DNA from: Trebonia sp963774945 | GTDB lineage: Bacteria; Actinomycetota; Actinomycetes; Streptosporangiales; Streptosporangiaceae | Reading direction: 5' to 3' | Length of the DNA stretch: 64,000 nt | Assembly: GCA_963774945.1 (NCBI GenBank) | Contig: CAVZHA010000010.1 | Location: 682,001 to 746,000, forward strand | Part shown: positions 8,707-16,653 of the stretch, piece by piece | Layout: each line of letters opens with the position of its first letter | Numbering within the stretch: the first letter of the stretch is position 1 | Position numbers and translations under genes: made by a program | Notes under the pieces: model-generated | Database searches by the model: none | What the model was told of the DNA's origin: nothing | Seen by the model: only the letters and a program-made list of their open reading frames with translations

Positions 8707-8764
8707 CTTTGCACTGCAAAGCTAGCTTGCTTTGCATCGCAAAGTCAAGCTTTGCACCGCAAAG
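8707..8764 (-). promoter_or_regulatory. Triple palindromic operator CTTTGC-N3-GCAAAG
   Basis: Three 15-bp palindromes with perfect 6-bp arms lie at 8707-8721, 8730-8744 and 8750-8764 (spacers ACT, ATC, ACC). They start 35 bp upstream of the ATG of the membrane-protein/wHTH operon. The centre-to-centre distances are 23 and 20 bp, about two helical turns, so three repressor dimers could bind one face of the DNA. Confidence 0.8.
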
Positions 8765-9054
8765 CTTGGGCCGATGCGGCCGGGCATCGACACCGTCCTC
8801 ACCCTCACCTCGCGCAACAAGCAGGCCGGACATAGAGGTCAGCGTGGTCACTTCGGGTCGTATGGCGCCCCCGTCGGCGCACAATGACGCCCGCAGCCGA
8901 AAACCGCGACCCCCAACGGAACACAATCACGGCCTCCGCCGAGACCGGCTCGCCCGCACTCACCGCCGCCTCGCAACCCGGACGCGCTAACCCGAGAACA
9001 CCGCCCGGGCCGGGCTAACCTGTCTCATGTCCACGCCGGCATTGCGGAGGAACC
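8765..9054. other. Intergenic region with a dispersed 28-bp repeat
   Basis: No gene is supported in these 290 bp between divergent units. It contains one copy (8838-8865) of a 28-bp sequence that recurs in opposite orientation at 21829-21856, with 25 of 28 positions identical. The remainder shows no recognisable element apart from the upstream region of the next gene. Confidence 0.5.
8838..8865 (+). repeat. Dispersed 28-bp repeat, copy A
   Basis: GTCAGCGTG, three variable bases, then ACTTCGGGTCGTATGG. The 16-base second half is identical to copy B at 21829-21856, and the first nine bases also match. Both copies lie in gene-free DNA. Confidence 0.6.
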
Positions 9055-9479
9055 GTGACCGATGGAACTGAACTGGCTACCTTCGTCGGAGGAGTGGAAG
9101 TCAGGGGCCACGGTTTCACCGGCTTTACCGGGCGGGGAATGGCCTCCGTGGGCAGGGAAGGAATTGAGTTCCGCCTGAGTGCCCCGTTCGGCCGGGTTGC
9201 GCATAGGTATGTGAAGCGAGCCGATCTGGGCATCGTCTACCCCGTGCAGGCACGGCGGCTATCGCTGGCGAGTCTTATCGCCGCAGTGATCCCGAGTCAA
9301 TCGAACACCGGCGTCAGGTTCCTGACCCCGCCGGCGGCCTGTTTGCCGACCGCGATGCCTATAGCTGCTTCCCCGATAGCGGCGAGCTGCCGAAGCTGCT
9401 CGACCTGCTCGACGAGCTGGGGTATCCGGTGGACCGGAGGGTGCGGACTTACCGACTGCACTGGATCAGCGAGGCGTAG
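9055..9479 (+). pseudogene. Hypothetical protein with a frame break
   Basis: It starts at GTG 9055 after GCGGAGGAACC, a good ribosome binding site. The first part (VEVRGHGFTGFTGRGMASVG, then FGRVAHRYVKRADLGIVYPV) looks like a small beta-rich PH- or SHOCT-like domain. Near 9290-9330 the frame changes, and the coding sense continues as LFADRDAYSCFPDSGELPKL and then LDELGYPVDRRV, ending at TAG 9477-9479. Rejoined length is about 141 residues. No family was recognised with confidence. Codon bias on both sides of the break is normal, so an indel error is plausible. Confidence 0.5.
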
Positions 9480-9553
9480 CCGTATTGCGGGCCGCACGCA
9501 TTCCAGTACGCCGACGACAGCCCCTGGCTTTCCTCGTCGGCCTAATGATCATC

Positions 9554-9587
9554 GCGCGGGCCCCGGGCAACCGCCCGGGGCCCGCGC
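9554..9587. terminator. Perfect 15-bp GC hairpin terminator
   Basis: GCGCGGGCCCCGGGC (9554-9568), loop AACC, then its exact complement (9573-9587). It lies between the convergent hypothetical gene and the alpha-galactosidase gene and can act in both directions. Confidence 0.8.
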
Positions 9588-9614
9588 CAGTCCCGCGCTA
9601 GCGGGCCAGGCCGC

Positions 9615-11126
9615 TCACGACAGCGGGGTTACCCGGTACAGCGCCACCCCCTCGGGCGGGACCGTCGCGCTGATCTTCCCGGCCGATGAGATGTCGAACG
9701 TGGTCTGGCCGCCGACCACCGTCGACTGGCCGCCCCAGAGGTCCTGGACCTGGTAGCCGTGCGAGTCGGCGGGCAGCCCGAGCTTCGCGGCCGTGGTCGA
9801 GATGGTGACCGGACTCGAGCTCAGCGTGGTGGTGGTGTTGAAGAGCCCGACGATCGCGTCCCCGCACGACTCCACCTTGGCGAACACCTGGTGGCCGGCC
9901 GCGGTGCCGGGGGAGCCGGTGACCGCGATCCTGGACGCGTCGATCGCGTCCTGGTCGACGCCGATGACCTGACGGTTGGTCAGCAGGCTGAGGTCGGCCG
10001 GCGAGAGCGACGCGCTGGTGCCGTAGGCGTTGGTGACCGCGCTGGTCAGGTCGCTGCCGAGGATCAGCGGGGCCGAGCCGAGCGACCACAGGCTGAGCTG
10101 CGACTCCGACGCGGCCAGGGACATGCCCGAGTCGGCGCTGCCGTCGCCGACCTCGATCGAGTCGTAGTCGTTGAAGCCGCCGGGGCCGCCGTACGGCTGC
10201 CACTTGGCGACGCTGCCGAACCGGTCGGCCGACCAGTCGTCGTAGCTGGTCAGCGGGAACACGCTCAGGCAGCCGGTGTAGGGCGGGTTGTTGCAGGCGT
10301 CGGCCGAGCCCTCATCGGGGCCGTTGAGCTCGATGTCCGGGGCGAACTCCCACTGGTTGGCGTACTCCTGCAGGGTCGGCGCGAGCTTGATCGTGTAGCT
10401 GCCCTGGGTGATGTTGAGGACCATCGGGCGGCCGGACTGCTGGATCGCGGCCTGCCAGGCCTGCACGTCGGCGCCGTTGCCGTTGCTGATCCCGTCGAGC
10501 TTGATGTAGTCCACGCCCCAGGACGCGAGCTCGTCCACGACCGAGTCGACGTAGGCCTGCGCGCCGGGCGCGCTGTAGTTGATCGCGTCCATGCCGCCGC
10601 AGTTGTAGTTGGCCTGCGACTTCGTGGTGGCGATGTCATCGGCGGTGTCGGAGGTGCCGAGGATCGGCGTGTTCGCCGCCACCGCCTGGCCCGAGATGCC
10701 GGCCGTCTCGTAGATGCCGAACTTCAGCCCGAGGCCGTGCACGTAGGCGGCCAGCGCCTGGATGCCGTTCTCCGACCCGACGTTCGGGTAGCTGGCGGTG
10801 TTCACCACCCACCGGCCGTTGCCGTCGACGTCGGGGCCCTGCGACCCGGGGCACTGGTACCAGCCGTCGTCGAGGTTGACGTACTGGTAGCCGGCCGCGG
10901 CCAGGCCGGTGCTGACGAGCGCCTTGGCCTCCCCCTGGACCTGGGCGCTGTCGGCCCCGAGGCGCAGGAAGCTCCAGCCGCTCCAGCCCATCACCGGGGT
11001 CGGGTCGGGGCCGCCGGGCGGGTAGGCGGTCGCCGCCCGGGCGCCGGCGCCGCTGGAAACGGCGTAGACCAGCACCAACGACATCGCTGTGAGCGCCGTC
11101 AGGATGAGGCGGGTCGGTCTTCTCAT
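9615..11126 (-). CDS. Secreted GH27 alpha-galactosidase (melibiase)
   Basis: 503 residues from ATG 11126, preceded by GGAGG and followed by a classical signal peptide (MRRPTRLILTALTAMSLVLV, then a SGAGARA cleavage region). The mature protein opens with PTPVMGWSGWSFLRLGAD and has YQYVNLDDGWYQCPG, the GH27 TIM-barrel start. VDYIKLDG carries the likely nucleophile Asp, and NGPDE lies in the acid/base region. APLILGSDL and IGVDQDAIDASRIAV are further family motifs; a C-terminal beta domain follows. It should release terminal alpha-galactose (or alpha-GalNAc) from extracellular glycans, feeding the adjacent ABC importer and sugar isomerase. Regulation is probably by the DeoR protein encoded upstream. 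Confidence 0.88.
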   Translation of the reverse strand: MRRPTRLILTALTAMSLVLVYAVSSGAGARAATAYPPGGPDPTPVMGWSGWSFLRLGADSAQVQGEAKALVSTGLAAAGYQYVNLDDGWYQCPGSQGPDVDGNGRWVVNTASYPNVGSENGIQALAAYVHGLGLKFGIYETAGISGQAVAANTPILGTSDTADDIATTKSQANYNCGGMDAINYSAPGAQAYVDSVVDELASWGVDYIKLDGISNGNGADVQAWQAAIQQSGRPMVLNITQGSYTIKLAPTLQEYANQWEFAPDIELNGPDEGSADACNNPPYTGCLSVFPLTSYDDWSADRFGSVAKWQPYGGPGGFNDYDSIEVGDGSADSGMSLAASESQLSLWSLGSAPLILGSDLTSAVTNAYGTSASLSPADLSLLTNRQVIGVDQDAIDASRIAVTGSPGTAAGHQVFAKVESCGDAIVGLFNTTTTLSSSPVTISTTAAKLGLPADSHGYQVQDLWGGQSTVVGGQTTFDISSAGKISATVPPEGVALYRVTPLS

Positions 11127-11218
11127 GGATCCTCCAGCCGCGGATGCAGGCACGGGCCGGGCCGCGGAAGCCCGCCCAGATGCCATCATGAGCGTCTGCT
11201 CGATCCAGGCCAAGAGCG

Positions 11219-11275
11219 CGCATGATATGCGCATGAATTCGCCCGAATCTTGCTCATTACGCGCACTAAGCGCGC
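11219..11275 (-). promoter_or_regulatory. TGCGC-type palindromes upstream of the alpha-galactosidase
   Basis: GCGCAT-GAT-ATGCGC is a perfect palindrome at about 11219-11233, and GCGCACTAAGCGC follows at about 11262-11274. Related TGCGC/GTGCG elements occur before the two DeoR/transport units at 12183 and 16544, so they may be operators for the cluster's DeoR proteins. Confidence 0.45.
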
Positions 11276-11307
11276 ATCGGGCTGCGCGACCGGCCGGATT
11301 CGGGCGC

Positions 11308-12066
11308 CTATACGCAGACGACCTGGCAGCCGAGGCGGCGGATCGCCTCGACCGAGGACTCCGCCGCCCGGCCGTCGGTGATCAGCACGTCCACCTCGGA
11401 CATCCGGCAGACCGGGGCCAGCGTGACCCGGCCGATCTTGCTCGCGTCGGCCAGCACCACCCGCCTGCGCGCGCGCCGGAACAGGGCCGCGTTCACCCGC
11501 GCGCCGACCGGGTCGTAGTTGGTGCAGCCGGCCACCGTGTCCACCCCGTCCACGCCCAGGAACGCGACGTCGATGTTGTACTCGGCCAGGAACGCCTCGG
11601 CGCTGATCCCGACCGACTCCTGGCTGCTGCCGCGCACCTCGCCGCCGGCCACGAACACCCGCGGCCCCGGGCTGCCGACCAGGTCGATGGCGACGTTGAG
11701 GGCGTTGGTGACCACGGTCAGGTCGTCGCGGCCGCGCAGCAGCCGGATGAACTGGGAGACGGTGGTGCCGCCGGTGGTGCCGATCACCCGCGCGCCGTCC
11801 GTCAGCCGGACCGCGTGCTGGCCGATGCGCTCCTTCTCCGGCCGGTCCCGAGCGTGCTTGTAGCTCAGCGGCAGGTCGTTGAAGGCGGCGTGGATGGTGG
11901 CGCCGCCGTGCGTGCGGCAGACCAGCCGCTGCTCCTCGAGCGCCTGCAGATCGCGCCGGATGGTCGCGGCCGACACCGAGAGCTCGGCCGCGAGCGACGG
12001 CACGTCGACCCGGCCGCGCTCCACGACCGCGGACACGATCCGGTCGAGCCGCTGGCGGCGCCCCAT
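11308..12066 (-). CDS. DeoR/GlpR family sugar-responsive regulator
   Basis: 252 residues from ATG 12066, the start that aligns with the family (MGRRQRLDRIVSAVVERGRV). The N-terminal HTH contains VDVPSLAAELSVSAATIRRD, followed by the diagnostic CRTHGGA. The C-terminal DeoRC sensor domain has IGTTGGTTVSQF (phosphosugar-binding loop), VVTNALNVAIDL, VAFLGVDGVD and VLADASKIGR. Such proteins repress sugar genes until a phosphorylated sugar binds. It is divergent from the SIS-domain isomerase and lies next to the alpha-galactosidase, pointing to a galactose- or GalNAc-type phosphosugar inducer (inference). Confidence 0.9.
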   Translation of the reverse strand: MGRRQRLDRIVSAVVERGRVDVPSLAAELSVSAATIRRDLQALEEQRLVCRTHGGATIHAAFNDLPLSYKHARDRPEKERIGQHAVRLTDGARVIGTTGGTTVSQFIRLLRGRDDLTVVTNALNVAIDLVGSPGPRVFVAGGEVRGSSQESVGISAEAFLAEYNIDVAFLGVDGVDTVAGCTNYDPVGARVNAALFRRARRRVVLADASKIGRVTLAPVCRMSEVDVLITDGRAAESSVEAIRRLGCQVVCV

Positions 12067-12286
12067 GGACGAATCATAGGCAGGCGAATCGCGCCAGACG
12101 GCATATTTCGGGTCACTACTCGGTGTCGCCCCGCCTTGTGGTGTGATCACACATGTCGTAGAGTCGGAGAAAACGGGCCATAGTGCGCATTTTTTATGGG
12201 CAACATATGCACGTTTGCGAACAGCGTACGGCGCAGGCCGACCGCCGCCGAGCGGTCAGGACCTGGACAGCGGAGGGACCAGCGGG

Positions 12287-13180
12287 GTGCATCGACCTGA
12301 GGCGCACGTGCAACGGGAGATCGCGAGTCAGCCGGACTGCTGGGCGAGAGCGCTGCAGTCGGCCGGCCAGGCGGCAGCGGTACTGCCCGGGCGCGGTGAG
12401 CGGGTCGCGGTCATCGGCTGCGGCACATCGTGGCACATAGCGAGCGCGATCGCGGTCGCCCGGGAGGCGGCCGGGCACGGCCAGACCGACGCCTTCACCG
12501 CCTCCGAGCTGCCCGACCGCGACTACGACGCGGTGCTGGCGGTGACCCGCTCTGGCACCACCGCCGAGGTGCTCGACGCGCTGCGGAACCTGCGCGGCCC
12601 GGCCCGCAGGATCGGGATCACGGCCGACGCCGCCACCCCGATCAGCGAGGTCACCGACCAGCTGCTGGTCCTCGACTACGCCGACGAGCAGTCGGTGGTG
12701 CAGACCAGGTTCGCCACCACCGTGCTGACCGTGGCCCGGGCGCACATCGGGCACGACCTCGGCCCCGTCATCGAGCAGGCGCGGGCGGCGGTGGCGGCCG
12801 ACCTCGACGAGGAGCTGCTTGACCGGCGGCACTACGTCTTCCTCGGCCGCGGCTGGTCGATCGGGGTCGCGCGGGAGGCGGCGCTCAAGGTCCAGGAGGC
12901 GGCGGCGGCCTGGAGCGAGGCGTACCCGTCGCTCGAGTACCGGCACGGTCCGCTCTCCACCGCCGGCGAGGACTCGGTGGTGTGGCTGTTCGGGGTCGAC
13001 GACGGCGTGCTGGTGAACGACATCAGGCGCACCGGGGCGACCGTCGTCGTCACCGAGGGCGACCCGCAGGCCGAGCTGGTGATCGCCCAGCGGGTCGCGG
13101 TCGCCACCGCCCAGCGACGCGGACTTGACCCCGATCAGCCCCGGCACCTGTCTCGCTCCGTCATCTACACCGGCCAGTGA
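12287..13180 (+). CDS. SIS-domain sugar isomerase (AgaS/GlmS C-terminal type)
   Basis: 297 residues from GTG 12287, chosen because GGAGGGACC lies just upstream and the family begins near here. Two SIS subdomains are visible: VAVIGCGTSWHIASAIAVAR with VTRSGTTAEVLDALR, and YVFLGRGWSIGVAREAALKV with YRHGPLSTAGEDS. The ending GLDPDQPRHLSRSVIYTG is typical of actinobacterial sugar isomerases of the AgaS group, which deaminate/isomerise galactosamine-6-phosphate or related ketose/aldose phosphates. There is no glutaminase domain, so it is not GlmS itself. It is divergent from the DeoR gene; the stop codon lies in a 26-bp tandem duplication. Confidence 0.85.
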   Translation: MHRPEAHVQREIASQPDCWARALQSAGQAAAVLPGRGERVAVIGCGTSWHIASAIAVAREAAGHGQTDAFTASELPDRDYDAVLAVTRSGTTAEVLDALRNLRGPARRIGITADAATPISEVTDQLLVLDYADEQSVVQTRFATTVLTVARAHIGHDLGPVIEQARAAVAADLDEELLDRRHYVFLGRGWSIGVAREAALKVQEAAAAWSEAYPSLEYRHGPLSTAGEDSVVWLFGVDDGVLVNDIRRTGATVVVTEGDPQAELVIAQRVAVATAQRRGLDPDQPRHLSRSVIYTGQ

Positions 13181-13213
13181 CCGCGGCCATCTACACCGGC
13201 CGGTGACCGCGGC
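13162..13213 (+). repeat. 26-bp tandem duplication spanning a stop codon
   Basis: Bases 13162-13187 are repeated at 13188-13213 with one difference (CAGTGA versus CGGTGA). The unit carries the last codons and TGA of the SIS-domain gene, so the duplication repeats the gene end. Confidence 0.8.
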
Positions 13214-13218
13214 GTCCG

Positions 13219-14148
13219 CTACTTAATCGACCCGGCCGTGACGCCCTGGATGATGTACCGGTTGAGTACCAGCGCGAGCACCCCGGGGACGGCCGCCGCG
13301 ATCACGCCGCACGCCATCAGCAGCGTGAACGGAACCACCCGCTGCTGGTCCAGGGCCGCCACGATGACCGTGACCGGCTGGGTCGACAGGTCGGTGGTGA
13401 GGATCAGCGGGAACAGGAACTGGGCCCAGCCCATCAGGAACGCGATGATGGCGGCGGCCGCGATGCCGGGCATCGCGACCGGGATCATGATCCGCACCAG
13501 GGCCCCGACCGGGGTGGCGCCGTCGACGAAGGCGGCCTCCTCGAGCTCGCGCGGGATCGTGTTGAAGTAGTTGTAGAGGATCCAGATCGACAGCGGCAGG
13601 AAGCCCGACACGTAGACCAGGATCACCGCCAGGTAGGTGTTCACCAGGCTGAGGCTGGCCATGATCCGGTAGAGCGGAATCAGCGTGGCGTACGCGGGCA
13701 GCAGCATCGTCGCCAGCACGCTGCCGAAGATCACCCGCTTGAACCTGAACTGCAGCCGGGCGAACGCGTAGGCGGCGAAGATCGCGATCACCACCGTGAC
13801 CACCATCGCCCCGCCGGACTCGATGACCGAGTTAAGCAGCGACCGGCCGAGCTGCCCGGAGATGCCGTTGCCGGCCCCGTCGACGCCGAACACCGCGCGG
13901 TAGCTGGTCCCCACCAGCGGCGACGGGACGTAGTGGGCGGGCGCGCTGTCCGCCCCGGCCAGCGTGCTGAAGCTGACGTTGAGCGCCCAGTAGATCGGGA
14001 ACAGCGACCACAGCAGGATGATGACGAGCATGACCACCCGCCCGAGCACCCGGGCCGGCCGGCCCGCCAGCGTCCGGCCGAGCGGCCCGGTCGCGATCTT
14101 GCTGACCGTCGGCGACGTCCGCTCGCCGCCTCGTACCGCCACCGCCAT
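13219..14148 (-). CDS. Carbohydrate ABC transporter permease (MalG type)
   Basis: 309 residues with six membrane helices. After a basic N-terminus the first helix is VVMLVIILLWSLFPIYWALN. The EAA loop reads PRELEEAAFVDGATPVGALV, followed by IMIPVAMPGIAAAAIIAFLM, the standard docking motif for the ATPase, and the protein ends VLNRYIIQGVTAGSIK, typical of MalG/LacG subunits. Its ATG overlaps the TAA of the upstream permease gene (TAATG). No ATPase gene is in the cluster, so a shared MsiK-type ATPase elsewhere is likely, as is usual for actinobacterial sugar importers. Confidence 0.92.
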   Translation of the reverse strand: MAVAVRGGERTSPTVSKIATGPLGRTLAGRPARVLGRVVMLVIILLWSLFPIYWALNVSFSTLAGADSAPAHYVPSPLVGTSYRAVFGVDGAGNGISGQLGRSLLNSVIESGGAMVVTVVIAIFAAYAFARLQFRFKRVIFGSVLATMLLPAYATLIPLYRIMASLSLVNTYLAVILVYVSGFLPLSIWILYNYFNTIPRELEEAAFVDGATPVGALVRIMIPVAMPGIAAAAIIAFLMGWAQFLFPLILTTDLSTQPVTVIVAALDQQRVVPFTLLMACGVIAAAVPGVLALVLNRYIIQGVTAGSIK

Positions 14149-15050
14149 TACGCTGCCTCCGGTCTGCGGTAGAGCAGCGCCAGGGCTGCCATCGAGAGTA
14201 CGGCGGTGGCGACGGTCATCAACAGCGACAACGCGTAGCCCCCGCCGAAGTTCAGGTTCTGGAACGTGGTCAGGTAGGTCTGCAGCATCACCGAGGAGCC
14301 GAGCGGCGCGATGCCGTTGAGTATGTAGACCTGGTCGAAGATGTTCAGCGACAGGATCAGCGCCTCGACCGTGCAGACGGCCAGGGCCGGCCGGATCATC
14401 GGCAGCGAGATGCGCCAGAACGCCTGCACCGGGCCCGCGCCGTCCACCCGGGCCGCCTCGTACAGGTCAAGCGGGACCGACTGCAAGGCGGCCAGGATGA
14501 CGATCGCCGACAGCGGGGTGATCTGCCAGACCTGCACGATCTCGATCAGCCCGATCGTCAGCCACCGGTCGAGGCCGAGCCACACGTGATACCCGCCGAT
14601 CAGGTGGGCCGAGTGCAGGGCGCTGTTCATCACGCCGAAGGTCGGGTCGTAGATCCAGCTCCAGATCACCGACTCGACCACCGCGGGCAGCGCCCACGGC
14701 AGGATGACCAGCGCGAGCACGATGCCGCGGAACCGGAAGCGCTGCCGCAGCGCCAGCGCGATCACGGTCCCGAGCACGACCGACAGCGCCACCCCGATGA
14801 CGACGTACACCGCCGTGTTGACCCAGGCGCCGGTGACGGCCGAGCTCGCGAACAGCGCCCGGAAGTTGCCGAGGCCGGTGAACTGGGTCGGCGGGTTAAG
14901 CGGCGATACCCGGAAGAACGCCTCCACCGTGGTGTCCACCGTCGGCACGAACGAAAGCGCCCCGATGAACACCACCAACGGCGAGAGCAGGATGTACGGC
15001 AGCGCGCCGCCGAACATCCTGCCGCGCCGGGCCGAACCGGCCGCAACCAA
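14148..15050 (-). CDS. Carbohydrate ABC transporter permease (MalF type)
   Basis: 300 residues from TTG 15050, which has AGGAGG seven bases upstream. Six helices: LPYILLSPLVVFIGALSFVP at the start, ALVILPWALPAVVESVIWSW, and an EAA loop VPLDLYEAARVDGAGPVQAF followed by RISLPMIRPALAV. It pairs with the MalG-type subunit to form the membrane channel of a sugar importer, downstream of its binding lipoprotein. The specificity is probably for a galactoside or amino sugar, judging from the alpha-galactosidase and isomerase next to it (inference). Confidence 0.92.
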   Translation of the reverse strand: MVAAGSARRGRMFGGALPYILLSPLVVFIGALSFVPTVDTTVEAFFRVSPLNPPTQFTGLGNFRALFASSAVTGAWVNTAVYVVIGVALSVVLGTVIALALRQRFRFRGIVLALVILPWALPAVVESVIWSWIYDPTFGVMNSALHSAHLIGGYHVWLGLDRWLTIGLIEIVQVWQITPLSAIVILAALQSVPLDLYEAARVDGAGPVQAFWRISLPMIRPALAVCTVEALILSLNIFDQVYILNGIAPLGSSVMLQTYLTTFQNLNFGGGYALSLLMTVATAVLSMAALALLYRRPEAA

Positions 15051-15106
15051 CGTCAGGCCTCCTACTGCGAACGTGCTGGCAGAATCATGACGAGCTCAAG
15101 CCGGGC

Positions 15107-16444
15107 TCAGCCGGCCGCCTTGAGCGAGCTGACCTGGGCGGCGATCGCGCTGACGGCCTGCGCGACCGTCTCCTGCCCGGCCGCCGCCTCGTGGATGTTG
15201 GTCTGCACGGCCGCGCTGAACTGCACGTACCAGGGCGGCGCGCCGTTCGGGAACGGCGCCTGCGCGTGCGCCTTGAGTATGGCGTCGAGCGGTGCCGCCT
15301 GCTCGACGTCGTTGGCCTTGATCATCAGGTCGAAGCTGGTCAGCCGGTCGGGCATCGGGAACGTGCTGACCACGTCGCCCGACCCCTTCAGCCCGGCCCA
15401 CAGCGCCTGGTTCTCGGTCGCGGTGAACCACTTGATGAACTTCACCGCCCCGGCCACGTTCCGCGCCGTCTTGGGGATGCCGATGCCGTCCGGGTTGGCG
15501 ACGTTCTGGCCGGCCCCGGCCGCGCCCGGGGTCGGGATGTACTCGACGTCGTTCACCACGCTGGACGAGGACGGCACGTTGTAGATCGAGGCGACGCTGC
15601 CGGAGTAGTCGCACATCGCGGCGGCGACCCGGTTCTTCGCCACCTCGGTGGTGAACCCCTGGTAGTCGGTCGTGTTGATGTTCGCCGCGGGCACCAGCCC
15701 GCTCTTGTAGGCGTTCACCATCCAGCTCAGCGCCTGGTAGCCGGGCGAGCTGGGGGAGGTGAAGGCGGGGGAGTCCTGCGCGGTCAGCACCGAGCCGCCG
15801 AACGCCGCCGTCATCTGGTACCAGCAGGTCGACAGGCCCTCGGCGGCGGCGAACTGGATGTCGAGCGGGCTGGCGATGCCGTTGGCCGTGCCCACCTTCT
15901 TCAGGTCGGCCGTCCACCCGGCCAGGGTGGTCGGCATGGCGGTGATGCCGGCCTTGGCGAAGTCCTTCTGGTTCACGGTGGTGACCAGGAAGGACGAGTC
16001 GAACGGCAGCCCGATCAGCTGCCCGTTGGAGACGAACGTCTTCAGCTGCGGCATGTCCGACTGCAGGCCGGCCGGGCTGAAGTACTGGTTGAGCGGATAG
16101 AACCAGCCGGTCTTCTGGTACTCGCCGACCTTGGACCAGTCGACGTCGGCCGCGTCGGCGAAGTAGGTGTTGGCCGCCGCGGCGGCGGCGATCTTGGTCT
16201 GCAGGTTGTCCCAGCCGATGTTGACCCAGTTGACCTTGATGCCGGTCTGCTTGGTGAACTGGTCGAGCACGGCGGCCGGCGGCGCCGGGTAGGCGACCGC
16301 CACGGTGATCGAGTTCGATGAGCCGGAGCTGGAACCGGCGCTGCCGTTACCTGGCGACGACCCGCAGGCGGCGCCGAGCGCGACCAGCCCAGCGCTGAGG
16401 GCGACCGCAGCCGCCCGTTTGCTGAAGATGCCCGAGTACTTCAT
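15107..16444 (-). CDS. Sugar-binding lipoprotein of ABC importer
   Basis: 445 residues. A basic N-terminus and hydrophobic stretch end in the lipobox LGAACG, so the mature protein is anchored at Cys about residue 27, followed by a Ser/Gly-rich linker. The rest is a type 1 extracellular solute-binding fold: SITVAVAYPAPPAAVLDQFT, YFADAADVDWSKVGEYQKTG, GLPFDSSFLVTTVNQKDFAK and INTTDYQGFTTEVAKNRVAA. GAGGAGA lies before the ATG at 16444. It is the first gene of the importer operon and is divergent from the second DeoR gene, whose product probably controls it. Confidence 0.9.
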   Translation of the reverse strand: MKYSGIFSKRAAAVALSAGLVALGAACGSSPGNGSAGSSSGSSNSITVAVAYPAPPAAVLDQFTKQTGIKVNWVNIGWDNLQTKIAAAAAANTYFADAADVDWSKVGEYQKTGWFYPLNQYFSPAGLQSDMPQLKTFVSNGQLIGLPFDSSFLVTTVNQKDFAKAGITAMPTTLAGWTADLKKVGTANGIASPLDIQFAAAEGLSTCWYQMTAAFGGSVLTAQDSPAFTSPSSPGYQALSWMVNAYKSGLVPAANINTTDYQGFTTEVAKNRVAAAMCDYSGSVASIYNVPSSSSVVNDVEYIPTPGAAGAGQNVANPDGIGIPKTARNVAGAVKFIKWFTATENQALWAGLKGSGDVVSTFPMPDRLTSFDLMIKANDVEQAAPLDAILKAHAQAPFPNGAPPWYVQFSAAVQTNIHEAAAGQETVAQAVSAIAAQVSSLKAAG

Positions 16445-16497
16445 CTGTCTCCTCTTTCAGCGAGGCACAGCTACGATTGGCGATCGTTTGCGCTCAT

Positions 16498-16557
16498 ATC
16501 CAGTCAATCTAGAGTGAATCCAGTCAACCTGACAAGCCTGAATGTGCGCTTTCGCAC
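16498..16557. promoter_or_regulatory. Divergent regulatory region between importer and DeoR genes
   Basis: It holds the direct repeat ATCCAGTCAA at 16498-16507 and 16518-16527, two helical turns apart, and the perfect palindrome GTGCG-CTTT-CGCAC at 16544-16557. These are candidate DeoR operators serving both directions. Confidence 0.5.
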
Positions 16558-16653
16558 GTCAATCGTGCACGAGCTACCACCTAGGGCGCGCGAACGGCCG
16601 CCCCCGGCGGATGCTAGACATCCAGCCGACCTGCACGTATATGCTCTTTTGCT

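Noticed and set aside
9759..11225. Long open frame on the + strand opposite the alpha-galactosidase gene
   Set aside because: Its composition is that of an antisense shadow in GC-rich DNA (Arg/Ala/Gly/Val-rich, no family motif), while the minus-strand frame is a complete GH27 enzyme with signal peptide.
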